Below are positions 8,411 through 16,734 of a stretch of 55,889 nt of DNA, in pieces. Source of the DNA: Thermincola ferriacetica. GTDB taxonomy: Bacteria > Bacillota > Thermincolia > Thermincolales > Thermincolaceae. The translations under genes were made by a program, and so were the position numbers. Numbering within the stretch: the stretch's first letter is position 1; every line of letters begins with the position of its first letter. The notes below the pieces were generated by a model. That model was given only the letters and a program-made list of their open reading frames with translations, ran no database searches and was not told the DNA's origin. The stretch lies in assembly GCF_001263415.1 (NCBI RefSeq), contig NZ_LGTE01000021.1, positions 1-55,889 on the forward strand. The letters run 5' to 3'.

Positions 8411-9295
8411 CTACCTGCCCATCGTCATGATGGCCGGAGCCAGAACTATAATTGCTACAGCAATAAACACCATAACCATGGGAAAAACCAGCTTTGACGA
8501 TGCTTCTTCTCCCTGTTTCCGGGCAATATCCTTTCTTTTCTCCCATGCTTCCTGGGCCAGTGTCCTTAGCACATAAACAATGTCCCCGTTTCCGCGATTT
8601 AAATTCTGAATCATAGTTGATACAAACCGGGTTATTTCCGGTATCCGGCATCTCCGGGCAAAATCTTCGTAAGCCTGGTGAATAGGTTTACCGGCGCCTA
8701 TATCTGCCAAAACATAGTTCATTTCTTTGTATAGCGGCCTGTCCGGGTCACTGTCATGTACAACCTTATGGACAGCCGATGAAAAAGGTAATCCGGCGTT
8801 TATCAGTAAGGCCAGGGTATTAATAAACCCGGGCAGATCAATCAAAATCTGTCTTTTTTTCATCTTCAGCTTCTTTTCCAAATCCTTATCAACCCAATAA
8901 TACAGAAGAGCTGATAATATTAAGCCAAAAACCAAAAAAGAGTATTCTGCCTCACCGGCCAAATAAGTGATGCTAAAGAAGAAAGCGCTTGCTGTCATCA
9001 AGGCTGCTTTTTGAGCGATATGGACAGCAAAATAGGTCCAGGTTTCACGCTGGCCAAACAGCTCAGCAATCCGGGCTCTAATTTTACGGTCGTAACCCGA
9101 GTTGAATTGATAGGGTAACTTTTCCGCCAGAAAAAAACCTATCGGGGCAAGAAACGCCAGTTTAAAACCGTACCTGTTGATTTCTTCGGCAAAATCACGG
9201 TCTTTGTCTTTAGCCAGAAAATATAAGCCTGCAAACAAAGCTAACAAAACCAAAGCCAATACCGGCTTGAGCACCAAAAGCAGATGATTCACCAT
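8411..9295 (-). CDS. tadC: Tad pilus inner-membrane platform protein TadC
   Basis: The protein has 294 residues from the ATG preceded by AAGGTG, six bases away. It contains a type II secretion system F domain at about 145-285 (LPGFINTLALLINAGLPFSS, then GIPEITRFVSTMIQNLNRG-like text) and hydrophobic segments at the N-terminus, middle and C-terminus. It overlaps the end of tadB. TadB and TadC form the membrane platform on which the TadA ATPase acts. Confidence 0.9.
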   Translation of the reverse strand: MVNHLLLVLKPVLALVLLALFAGLYFLAKDKDRDFAEEINRYGFKLAFLAPIGFFLAEKLPYQFNSGYDRKIRARIAELFGQRETWTYFAVHIAQKAALMTASAFFFSITYLAGEAEYSFLVFGLILSALLYYWVDKDLEKKLKMKKRQILIDLPGFINTLALLINAGLPFSSAVHKVVHDSDPDRPLYKEMNYVLADIGAGKPIHQAYEDFARRCRIPEITRFVSTMIQNLNRGNGDIVYVLRTLAQEAWEKRKDIARKQGEEASSKLVFPMVMVFIAVAIIVLAPAIMTMGR

Positions 9296-9297
9296 AA

Positions 9298-10134
9298 TCA
9301 CACCTTAATGTCAAAGATTTTTTTGGATAGCACTGAAGCGGCAATCAAAATTCCAAGGGCCAGCGCCATTAACAGGTAACCTTTAAATGAAGTATATAAG
9401 GAATCCATATAACCGGAGCCACCAAATTTGACCAGACCAATGAAGACTATGGGCATGATATTGAGAATTTTTTGTTCGTATTTTTGCTTTGTTAACAGAA
9501 GCTCTATCTCCTGACTGATTTCTATTTTGTCGCTAAGGATGGCGGAGGTGTTTTTTACCACCTGCACAAGGTTCCCGCCTGTTTTTTTGCAAATAACCAT
9601 CACTTCGGCAAAGTTTTTGATATCCTCTAAACCGGACCTTTCGGCAAAATCCAGCAAAGCCGTTTCAACAGGTTCATTTAGTTCAATTTTCCTGCATATG
9701 TATCCGAATTCTTTTATGATGTAGGTGTTTTCGTCCGGATAAAGGACCCGCAAGTCATTAAGAGCAGTTTTAAAAGCACTTTCCAAAGACCTACCCACAC
9801 CCAGGGACGAAGTTAAAGAATAAAGTGCATCTTTAAACTGTAACTGAAGTTCCGCTTTTCTCTTAGTAATTAAATGCTGGACTTTATATTTTGGATAAAA
9901 AAAACCACCTAACGAGAAAATGAAGGCGATAATTAAATTGCTGAAAAAAATTAAACCTATGCCAAACAATACAATGGCCGCTATAATTGTGTACTTGGTT
10001 TTCTCTTGCCGGGCCATATGGTATTCATTATAGTCAATTAAATCTGTCGCCGCAGGATTTTCGCCCAATATTGCTTTTTCACTGACAGCAATGGACTTCC
10101 GTAGTAACTCTCCTTCGTTTTTCCAATAGAGCAT
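9298..10134 (-). CDS. tadB: Tad pilus inner-membrane platform protein TadB
   Basis: The start is ATG 10134 with GGAG nine bases upstream; TTG 10143 is the alternative. The product of 278 residues has two N-terminal membrane helices (about 50-85), a T2SS F domain at about 100-225 (KDALYSLTSSLGVGRSLESA, KKTGGNLVQVVKNTSAILSD) and two C-terminal helices. It is the partner of TadC and lies directly between tadA and tadC. Function follows from family and order. Confidence 0.9.
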   Translation of the reverse strand: MLYWKNEGELLRKSIAVSEKAILGENPAATDLIDYNEYHMARQEKTKYTIIAAIVLFGIGLIFFSNLIIAFIFSLGGFFYPKYKVQHLITKRKAELQLQFKDALYSLTSSLGVGRSLESAFKTALNDLRVLYPDENTYIIKEFGYICRKIELNEPVETALLDFAERSGLEDIKNFAEVMVICKKTGGNLVQVVKNTSAILSDKIEISQEIELLLTKQKYEQKILNIMPIVFIGLVKFGGSGYMDSLYTSFKGYLLMALALGILIAASVLSKKIFDIKV

Positions 10135-10153
10135 ATTTTCCAACTCCAGACTT

Positions 10154-11386
10154 CTAGTCTTCCAAGTTTAATCCCGCCATTTTCAATTTCAACCTGTGTA
10201 AAAGCTTACCGGTTCGTTTTAAGTTTCCGATTACCCTCTGGTCCACTTCGCCTTCTTCCTGGAAGCGGAATAAGGGATTTAGGACGATGTCGCCATGGGC
10301 AAAGCCTTCTACCTCACATATTTCCAAAACCTTACGGGTTCCATCCCGCAGGCGGCCGAGGTGAATAATAATATCTAACGCAGCGGCTATTTGCTTGCGA
10401 ATGACTTCAACAGGAAGAGGTGCGGCGCTAAGAACCATGGTTTCCAACCGGCTGAGCATATCCTTGGTAGTATTGGCATGACCCGTTGATAAAGAGCCTT
10501 CATGCCCCGTATTCATTGCCTGCAGCATATCCAGGGCTTCCGCTCCCCTGACTTCCCCGACAATAATCCGGTCCGGTCTCATTCTTAGCGAAGTTTTAAT
10601 CAAATCCCGGGTGGTTATTTCGCCTTTCCCTTCGGTGTTGGCATTTCTGGTTTCCAGACTTACCAGGTTCTTGATGTTTTTCAACTGTAGCTCGGCAGAA
10701 TCCTCGATAGTAATGATCCTTTCATGCGGTGGGATAAAATCGGAAAGGGCGTTTAGAAAAGTGGTTTTTCCCGAACCCGTGCCACCGCTAACAAAGATGT
10801 TATACCTGGCCTGTACCAGTTTTTTTAATAGTTCTGCCGCTTCTTCCGATAAAGACCCCAGCTCGATTAATTTTTCCACTGTTAAATGCTGCTCGGGAAA
10901 CTTCCGGATAGTCATGGTCGGCCCCCGCAACGCTATAGGGGGTAGTACCACGTTTACCCTGGACCCGTCCGGAAGCCTGGCATCTACTATGGGCATAGCC
11001 TCGTTTACAACCCTGTTTACCCTGGAAACTATTGACTGAATTACATTTTCCAGCTTTTCTGTGCCTTCGAATTTGATATCGAGTTGATAAGTCCGGCCGT
11101 TTTTCTCAATGAAAATGTTATCCGGTCCGTTAACCATGATTTCAGTAACCGCCGGGTCTTCCAGCAGCGGCTGAAGCACATCCAGCCTTCTCATGGAATT
11201 GAAAACCCCGGCTATCAGTTCCTGCTTTTGCAAAAGCGTCAGGTAATTTTCTTTGCTCTTTTCAAAAACTACCTGGGTAATCACATCTTTAATCTCTTCA
11301 TCTTGCAATTCTTTTGAAAGGTCTAGCCTGTATCCGACTTCATCCCTAATAAGTTGGATCATATCTTCCTTGGCAATATCCACCAT
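10154..11386 (-). CDS. tadA: Tad secretion ATPase TadA/CpaF
   Basis: The protein has 410 residues, normal for the family. Walker A is GGTGSGKTT. An Asp box follows (IITIEDSAELQL), then Walker B (RMRPDRIIVGEVRGAEALDM) and the His box GHEGSLSTGHAN. The N-terminal domain contains LLEDPAVTEIMVNGPDNIFIE, typical of CpaF. It is a cytoplasmic hexameric ATPase that powers Flp pilus extension on the TadB/TadC platform. Gene order places it after tadZ. Confidence 0.96.
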   Translation of the reverse strand: MVDIAKEDMIQLIRDEVGYRLDLSKELQDEEIKDVITQVVFEKSKENYLTLLQKQELIAGVFNSMRRLDVLQPLLEDPAVTEIMVNGPDNIFIEKNGRTYQLDIKFEGTEKLENVIQSIVSRVNRVVNEAMPIVDARLPDGSRVNVVLPPIALRGPTMTIRKFPEQHLTVEKLIELGSLSEEAAELLKKLVQARYNIFVSGGTGSGKTTFLNALSDFIPPHERIITIEDSAELQLKNIKNLVSLETRNANTEGKGEITTRDLIKTSLRMRPDRIIVGEVRGAEALDMLQAMNTGHEGSLSTGHANTTKDMLSRLETMVLSAAPLPVEVIRKQIAAALDIIIHLGRLRDGTRKVLEICEVEGFAHGDIVLNPLFRFQEEGEVDQRVIGNLKRTGKLLHRLKLKMAGLNLED

Positions 11387-11412
11387 CTCAGGTAACCCCT
11401 TTCACTCAGTGT

Positions 11413-12510
11413 TTACCCAACCGCTTTAGCCAACTGATACAAACTGTTGCTAAACTCACGTGTGCTGTCAAAAATGTTGCGCCCATTGACGGAATGCCAT
11501 AACCCCTGAACAACAGGAATTGTAAAGTTGGTTTGCAATTCCTCACTTAATTGGGTATCCACATTACCGTAATGTTTGTTTAACACCGGTACCAGCTTGT
11601 CAAAAAACCCCGTTTTTTCCGCAATACCTGTTATCCTCATCTGGTTTAAAAAGCTTTGCGTCTTGAAGTGGCACAGACTATCGGGGGCCTGAACCAACAC
11701 AACACTGTCGCTTGCTTCAAAAACCGCAACAGCCCGTTCATCAGCGGCAGCATCCATATCTACCAGTATAAAGTCATATTTGCCCAATTGCCTGAGATTT
11801 TGGAAAAGCAAACGCAAATCATCAGCTTTTAATTCCGAAAGTTCCAGAAAACATTCAGGAGGCTCAATAAAATCAATGTTCAAGGAAAGGTCTTTGGTTT
11901 TGTACATTTCCAATTTAACCGGCAGTACCGCCACATTTTCCTTCAGGCTTATTAATATATGAGTCATGGCATCATTTCCATTGCATACCAGCCCGAAAAC
12001 CATTGAATTGATGCTTTCAAAACTCAAACACAATACTGCGTTTCCAAAATCACCGAGTTTAGAAGCCAGGCCCAGGGTAAGGGATGTTTTTCCCACGCCG
12101 CCGGCCGGTGAATAAACAGAAACAACCTTTGTCCTGGCGCATCCTTTAATCAAATCAGATACAGACGAATTCTTTTCAGCATAAAAATTTAGCAACTGGC
12201 TGACCAACTGGTCCCCCGGCTGGTATTTGTTAATACTGCAGCCTTTTCCCTGACAGATGAGGCTTCCGTCAGATAGGGTAACAATCATGCAGACATTTTT
12301 ATATAAATCGGGTTCATCAATTAGAAAATTCGGGTGAGCCAATAATATATCAACTTTATCCCGACCGGAGCTTAAAAATTCCCTGAGCAGGTCAGCTCTG
12401 GTAAAAGAGACAACCCTTATGCGTGACGTGTAGATTGAATTAATGTATTCAGCAACCTTATCTACATATTTACTATCATGGTCGGCCAGGACCAGGCGAA
12501 TTTTATACAA
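11413..12510 (-). CDS. tadZ: Tad localisation ATPase TadZ/CpaE (MinD/ParA-like)
   Basis: The start is TTG 12510 with GAGGTG seven bases upstream. The N-terminal ~120 residues form a receiver-like domain (RLVLADHDSKYVDKVAEYI). A MinD/ParA-type ATPase follows with a deviant Walker A (SPAGGVGKTSLTLGLA) and FILVDMDAAADERAV as Walker B. TadZ/CpaE proteins position the pilus machine at a cell site. It is the first gene of the operon, behind the candidate operator at 12584-12603. Confidence 0.88.
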   Translation of the reverse strand: MYKIRLVLADHDSKYVDKVAEYINSIYTSRIRVVSFTRADLLREFLSSGRDKVDILLAHPNFLIDEPDLYKNVCMIVTLSDGSLICQGKGCSINKYQPGDQLVSQLLNFYAEKNSSVSDLIKGCARTKVVSVYSPAGGVGKTSLTLGLASKLGDFGNAVLCLSFESINSMVFGLVCNGNDAMTHILISLKENVAVLPVKLEMYKTKDLSLNIDFIEPPECFLELSELKADDLRLLFQNLRQLGKYDFILVDMDAAADERAVAVFEASDSVVLVQAPDSLCHFKTQSFLNQMRITGIAEKTGFFDKLVPVLNKHYGNVDTQLSEELQTNFTIPVVQGLWHSVNGRNIFDSTREFSNSLYQLAKAVG

Positions 12511-12574
12511 CTGAAATCACCTCTAAATATCCTGGGTTCTGAACTTAGAATATAAAATTGCCACCTTAGCCTCA

Positions 12575-12603
12575 ATTATAAAGCGATGATATATCGATGA
12601 TAT
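12575..12603 (-). promoter_or_regulatory. tad operon promoter with 11-bp direct repeat (candidate wHTH operator)
   Basis: On the minus strand a TATAAT (12580-12575) lies 65 bases before tadZ, without a good -35 hexamer. In its place the plus strand shows CGATGATAT twice (12584-12592 and 12595-12603), an 11-bp period. OmpR-type winged helices bind such head-to-tail repeats, and the divergent gene encodes one. This suggests an activator-dependent promoter. The promoter and operator are read by eye. Confidence 0.5.
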
Positions 12604-12634
12604 TGCAAAAACCCCGTCAAATGTCCGCTATGTA

Positions 12635-12663
12635 TTAAATTTCCTGGCAATACATGGTATAAT
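12635..12663 (+). promoter_or_regulatory. promoter for FHA/wHTH regulator gene
   Basis: A perfect TATAAT (12658-12663) lies about 60 bases before the start codon. The matching -35 (TTAAAT, 12635-12640) is weak. It is divergent from the tad promoter about 55 bp away. Confidence 0.5.
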
Positions 12664-12722
12664 GATAACTACTGACAAAATATAATCTTTATATCCGGCG
12701 TGGATTGGGGGAGGAAAAAGCT

Positions 12723-13418
12723 GTGCACAATATATTCCTTTATATTATTCAGGGAGAGCCTTATAATTACGCTACAGTCATATACCTGCCCGGTCACCGA
12801 ACCCTAATTGGACGTTCCTGGAACGGGCATCAACCAGATATTTCTTTTAACAGTTTGTTAATATCAAGAAAACACGCCGAAATAGTCCTCGAAAAAGACC
12901 GTTGCTATATAAAAGATTTGGCCAGTAAGCACGGAACCCATGTAAATGGCCGCGATATCGGGCAAAACCAGGCCTGTCCCCTTAGCCACGGAGACAAGAT
13001 TGACCTGGCCCGGGGGGAAGTGAAATTTATCTTTAACAACTTACTCGAAGCCGATGCCGGGGAAACTGTAGAACTTGGTGAAGCTCTTCTGCGGCAGCGC
13101 CATAGCGGCTCCGGTACTGATTCCCTCTGCATTGTTCCCGAGCGGAGAGAGGTTTTTGTAAATGACCAACCGGTAAACTTGTCCGGCAAAGACCTGGACC
13201 TGCTGCTACTGCTGTACGATAACCGCGGCAAAGCAGTAAATTATGATGAAATTAAGAGAAAAATCTGGCCCGAACGGCAAATAGACATTACCAACACCCC
13301 GGACGTGGGTAATGACGAAATTACTGCCCTTGTTTACCGTTTAAGAAAAAGACTTGGCAACTGCGGGCAGTATATCGTAAGCATTCCAAGATACGGCTAC
13401 ATGCTGGAGTCAAAATAA
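12723..13418 (+). CDS. FHA domain / OmpR-type winged-helix transcription regulator
   Basis: The start is GTG 12723, eight bases after GGGGGAGG; a TTG 18 bases upstream overlaps that site. The FHA domain lies at about residues 20-100 (RTLIGRSWNGHQPDI, ISRKHAEIVL, DLASKHGTHVNG). The C-terminal ~95 residues are a Trans_reg_C winged helix (LSGKDLDLLLLLYDNRGKAV, EITALVYRLRKRLG, IVSIPRYGYML). It should bind DNA under control of a phosphothreonine ligand. It is the only gene between the divergent Tad operon and yqeY, so the Tad operon is its likely target. The domain order is the reverse of EmbR. Confidence 0.88.
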   Translation: MHNIFLYIIQGEPYNYATVIYLPGHRTLIGRSWNGHQPDISFNSLLISRKHAEIVLEKDRCYIKDLASKHGTHVNGRDIGQNQACPLSHGDKIDLARGEVKFIFNNLLEADAGETVELGEALLRQRHSGSGTDSLCIVPERREVFVNDQPVNLSGKDLDLLLLLYDNRGKAVNYDEIKRKIWPERQIDITNTPDVGNDEITALVYRLRKRLGNCGQYIVSIPRYGYMLESK

Positions 13419-13419
13419 A

Positions 13420-13444
13420 AAGCCCGGTCAAATGACCGGGCTTT
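13420..13444. terminator. bidirectional intrinsic terminator
   Basis: AAGCCCGGTC AAAT GACCGGGCTT forms a 10-bp stem flanked by T-runs on the 3' side of each strand. It serves the plus-strand FHA/wHTH gene and the convergent minus-strand yqeY. Confidence 0.93.
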
Positions 13445-13446
13445 GT

Positions 13447-13896
13447 TCAGCTCAACAATTCTCTTACTATTTCGTTTACCAGCTTGCCGTCTGCTTTTCC
13501 TTTTACCTTCGGCATCAGTTTACCCATTACTTTACCCATATCTTTGGGTCCTGAAGGATTAACTTCAGCAATTACTTCCTGTGCTAATTTCCTAATTTCG
13601 TCCGCAGACAGTTGCTCGGGGAGGTATTTCATAAGAATGGCGATTTCTTCTTTTAGGGTATTGACTATATCATCGCGGTTTGCTCTTTCGTATTCCGCAA
13701 TGGCATCCCGTCTTTGTTTAACTTCCCTTGCCAAAACTTCGATAACTTCTTCTTCGGATAATTCCCTTTTTTTATCAATTTCGATATTCTTGATAGCCGA
13801 CCTGGCCATACGGATAACGCTTAGCCTAAGCTTCCCGTTTTCCTTATCCTTCATGGCGGCCTTCATATCTTCGTTTAACATGTCCTTAAGGGACAT
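13447..13896 (-). CDS. yqeY: GatB/YqeY domain protein
   Basis: The protein has 149 residues and matches YqeY over its full length (LNEDMKAAMKDKENGKLRLS, EYERANRDDIVNTLKEEI, GPKDMGKVMGKLMPKVKGKA). The family resembles the tRNA-binding tail of GatB; its role is not settled. The ATG has AGGAGG upstream. It follows rpsU by 19 bp, the usual Firmicute rpsU-yqeY arrangement, and ends at the shared terminator. Confidence 0.95.
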   Translation of the reverse strand: MSLKDMLNEDMKAAMKDKENGKLRLSVIRMARSAIKNIEIDKKRELSEEEVIEVLAREVKQRRDAIAEYERANRDDIVNTLKEEIAILMKYLPEQLSADEIRKLAQEVIAEVNPSGPKDMGKVMGKLMPKVKGKADGKLVNEIVRELLS

Positions 13897-13915
13897 TTGG
13901 ATTCCTCCTTAGAAA

Positions 13916-14092
13916 CTAAACAAACCTGCGCTTGCGTGCAGCCTCAGACTTTTTCTTCCTCCTCACGCTGGGCTTTTCGTAATGTTCGCGCTTTCTTACT
14001 TCTGATAAAACACCAGCTTTTTGACAGGAACGCTTGAACCTTCTGAGGGCGCTATCCAGTGTTTCGTTTTTTCCTACTCTAACTTCCGCCAT
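13916..14092 (-). CDS. rpsU: 30S ribosomal protein S21
   Basis: The protein has 58 residues: [19 protein letters not shown], then a Cys-containing [20 protein letters not shown] and an Arg/Lys-rich tail. This is the classic short S21 of the small ribosomal subunit. The ATG is preceded by GGAGGGA. It is the first gene of rpsU-yqeY and has its own promoter at 14195-14224. Confidence 0.97.
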   Translation of the reverse strand: MAEVRVGKNETLDSALRRFKRSCQKAGVLSEVRKREHYEKPSVRRKKKSEAARKRRFV

Positions 14093-14194
14093 TTCTTATC
14101 CCTCCCTCCGCCGGGCAATAAATGCCGAGAGGTAAAATTAACTAGCATAGGAGTAATTTCTAAAGTCTCTGTTTTTGGCACATAAGCAATTTTT

Positions 14195-14224
14195 ATTATA
14201 CTATATTATGTAAAAGAATGTCAA
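14195..14224 (-). promoter_or_regulatory. sigma-A promoter for rpsU-yqeY
   Basis: On the minus strand TTGACA (14224-14219) and TATAAT (14200-14195) are separated by 18 bp, about 100 bases before rpsU and just beyond the end of the HIT gene. Confidence 0.85.
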
Positions 14225-14229
14225 CCGGA

Positions 14230-14571
14230 CTAAGCGAAGTTACGCAGTTCTTCGCCGCCGATAAGGTGATAGTGGAGGTGGAAAATAATCTGCCCACCCT
14301 CTTTGTTGCAGTTGGTTACAATCCTAAAACCTTTCTCCGCTATACCTGTATCGCGGGCAATCTTATTGGCTACCAGGTGGATATGTCCGATCAAATCGAC
14401 ATTATCCTCATGTATATCCAGCACGTTTGTTAGATGTTCCTTGGGAATTATCAGGATATGCACGGGAGCCAAGGGATTGATATCTTTAAAAGCCAGCACC
14501 CGGTCGTCTTCATAAACTACCTGACTGGGAATCTCTTTCCTGACTATTTTACAAAAAATACAGTCCTCCAT
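14230..14571 (-). CDS. HIT family nucleotide hydrolase (HinT-like)
   Basis: The protein has 113 residues from ATG 14571, which has AGGAGG seven bases upstream; the frame extends further upstream without support. It shows CIFCKIV at the N-terminus, the zinc-type CxxC of many HinT proteins, and the histidine triad HLHYHLIGG at the end. HinT proteins hydrolyse purine nucleoside phosphoramidates. It lies between mtaB and rpsU, as in related Firmicutes. Confidence 0.94.
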   Translation of the reverse strand: MEDCIFCKIVRKEIPSQVVYEDDRVLAFKDINPLAPVHILIIPKEHLTNVLDIHEDNVDLIGHIHLVANKIARDTGIAEKGFRIVTNCNKEGGQIIFHLHYHLIGGEELRNFA

Positions 14572-14645
14572 AGTCAACCTCCTTTCCAAAAAAACTCTTC
14601 CCTCAAAAGTATTTCTTTCTTTATATTTGCGCAAAATCCTGCACT

Positions 14646-15983
14646 TTAAACCAAATTAGCCCATTTTTTCAACCAATCCGCCTTCACTTCCCCGAAGACA
14701 TGCTCCTCTTTAACAGAAGTTAATTTCACGGTGACAAATTCCCCCTTTAATTCATTGCCGCCGGGAAAAGCAACCGCCAGGTAATTATCGGTAAGACCTT
14801 CCATATAATGCAAGTCGGCCTCCAGCCTTTGCTCGACCAGGACTTCCATTTCCCGGCCCAAAAAGCGGCGGGCAAATTCGCGGCCCATTTCTTTACCCAG
14901 CTCAATAAGCCTGCTGCTGCGCTCCTCTTTCGTTTCCGCCGGAACCTGCCCGGGGAAATTTGCCGCCGGCGTGCCCTTACGCGGCGAGTATTTGAAAACA
15001 TGCAAGCGGCTGAACCCCAGAGCTTTAACATAGTTATAAGTGTTGTCAAACTGCTCGTCGGTCTCTCCCGGAAATCCGACAATTATGTCCGTTGTAATAG
15101 CAATGTCGTCAACCATAGCCCTGATGGAGTTCACCAGTCGGGTAAACTCGTGAGTATTATACTTGCGGTTCATTTTTTCCAGGACTGCATCATCACCGCT
15201 CTGCAGAGGAAGGTGCAGGTGACGGCAGATTACCCGGTTGTCCGCCATGGTAGCAATCAAATGCGGGGTAACATCCTCCGGCTCCACGGAACCCAAGCGC
15301 AGCCGGCGTAAGCCTTTTATCCGGGCAAGGTCGGCAACCAACGCCGCCAAGTCATACCCGTCGTCCCTGTCCCGACCGTAAGCTCCTATATGGATGCCCG
15401 TCAGAACTATTTCCCTGAATCCTTCGCCAACGAGACGCTCCGCTTCCGCGATAACTTTGTCCCTTTTCCGGCTGCGCACAGGACCTCGGGCATAGGGAAT
15501 GATGCAGTAGGTGCAAAAATTGTTACAGCCTTCCTGGATTTTCAGAAAGGCCCGCGTTCTTGATTCATAATCAAGAACAGGCAATTCTTCAAACTCCCGT
15601 GCCTGCATTATGTCTTTCACCAGGTTAACGGGAGTATCCTGTCTTTTAAAGTCCTCCACACATTCAACAACTTTGCTCCGGTCGCTGGTGCCGATCACCA
15701 GGTCCACCCCTTCTATGGCCGTCACTTCCCCGGGAGAAGTCTGGGCATAGCAGCCCATTACAGCAACAATGGCATCGGGGTTGTTGCGTTTGGCCCGCCT
15801 GATCATCTGCCTTGATTTGCGGTCTCCCAGGTGCGTAACGGTACAGGTATTTATCACGTAAACATCAGCTTTATCAGAAAATTCGACAACCTGGTAACCT
15901 TGCCGCCGGAACAGGCTGGCCAGCGCTTCTGTTTCGTATTGATTAACTTTACACCCAAGGGTATGAAAAGCCACCTTTTTCAT
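14646..15983 (-). CDS. mtaB: tRNA t6A37 C2-methylthiotransferase MtaB
   Basis: The protein has 445 residues. The N-terminal MTTase domain (HTLGCKVNQYETEAL, INTCTVT, MGCYAQ) supplies three Cys for the auxiliary cluster. The radical SAM motif is CNNFCTYC, followed by IPYARGPVRSR. A C-terminal TRAM domain contains KGEFVTVKLTSV. HTLGCKVNQ rather than the MiaB form points to MtaB (YqeV), which adds the 2-methylthio group to t6A37 of ANN-decoding tRNAs. The start overlaps the rsmE stop (TAATG), indicating coupled translation. Confidence 0.95.
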   Translation of the reverse strand: MKKVAFHTLGCKVNQYETEALASLFRRQGYQVVEFSDKADVYVINTCTVTHLGDRKSRQMIRRAKRNNPDAIVAVMGCYAQTSPGEVTAIEGVDLVIGTSDRSKVVECVEDFKRQDTPVNLVKDIMQAREFEELPVLDYESRTRAFLKIQEGCNNFCTYCIIPYARGPVRSRKRDKVIAEAERLVGEGFREIVLTGIHIGAYGRDRDDGYDLAALVADLARIKGLRRLRLGSVEPEDVTPHLIATMADNRVICRHLHLPLQSGDDAVLEKMNRKYNTHEFTRLVNSIRAMVDDIAITTDIIVGFPGETDEQFDNTYNYVKALGFSRLHVFKYSPRKGTPAANFPGQVPAETKEERSSRLIELGKEMGREFARRFLGREMEVLVEQRLEADLHYMEGLTDNYLAVAFPGGNELKGEFVTVKLTSVKEEHVFGEVKADWLKKWANLV

Positions 15984-16732
15984 TACGCCATTCCTCCCAG
16001 GTCTCCCAGTTGGTACAGGACCATGGTTATTGCCGCTATGCCTGCCGTTTCCGTACGCAGAATCCGCCTGCCCAGGGTAACAGGGACCACCCCTTTGCCC
16101 TTGGCTTTTTCAATTTCCGCCTCGGTAAAACCGCCTTCGGGGCCGATAAAAATCCATACCTGCCCCCTGTTATTGTAACTCCGCAAGACCTTTTTTAACC
16201 CCGTACCTACGGCATCCTCCCATGGAATCACCGCCAGAACCCCATCCGGTATTAATTGCAAGGCCTCATCAAAGCCCGTCAGGGGCGAAACTTCCGGTAC
16301 CTTGTTACGACGGCACTGCTTGGCTGCCTCCAAGGCCACCCGTTGCCACCGTTCGCGCCTTTTGGCCGCTTTCTCCTCTGTCAGTTGAACAACACTGCGG
16401 GTGCAGGACACAGGTATAATGCGGGTGACGCCAAGCTCCACGCCTTTTTGAATGATTAGCTCCAGTTTGTCTCCTTTAGGCAGCCCCTGGCACAAAATTA
16501 CTTCCAGGGGTGGTTCCCGGTTAACGGAAGTTTCAGTAACAATTTCACATGTAATCCGCTCCGGGGCTATTTGAGTTATCCGGGCTTCATACTCCGTCCC
16601 CGCTTCGTCAATGAGGGTCAAGCAATCCCCCGGCTGCATCCGTAACACTTTGCTGATGTGCCGGACATCGGACCCAACTATGAAAACCTGAACCCCCTTA
16701 ACCTGTTCATCTTTTACAAAAAACCTGGCCAT
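15983..16732 (-). CDS. rsmE: 16S rRNA m3U1498 methyltransferase RsmE
   Basis: The protein has 249 residues from ATG 16732 (AGGAGG upstream), starting MARFFVKDEQ. The N-terminal PUA-like part is followed by a SPOUT domain with LPKGDKLELIIQKGVELGVT and the SAM-knot sequence FIGPEGGFTEAEI, then LGRRILRTETA. It methylates N3 of U1498 in 16S rRNA. It sits between prmA and mtaB, as in Bacillus (yqeT-yqeU-yqeV). Confidence 0.96.
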   Translation of the reverse strand: MARFFVKDEQVKGVQVFIVGSDVRHISKVLRMQPGDCLTLIDEAGTEYEARITQIAPERITCEIVTETSVNREPPLEVILCQGLPKGDKLELIIQKGVELGVTRIIPVSCTRSVVQLTEEKAAKRRERWQRVALEAAKQCRRNKVPEVSPLTGFDEALQLIPDGVLAVIPWEDAVGTGLKKVLRSYNNRGQVWIFIGPEGGFTEAEIEKAKGKGVVPVTLGRRILRTETAGIAAITMVLYQLGDLGGMA

Positions 16733-16734
16733 GG

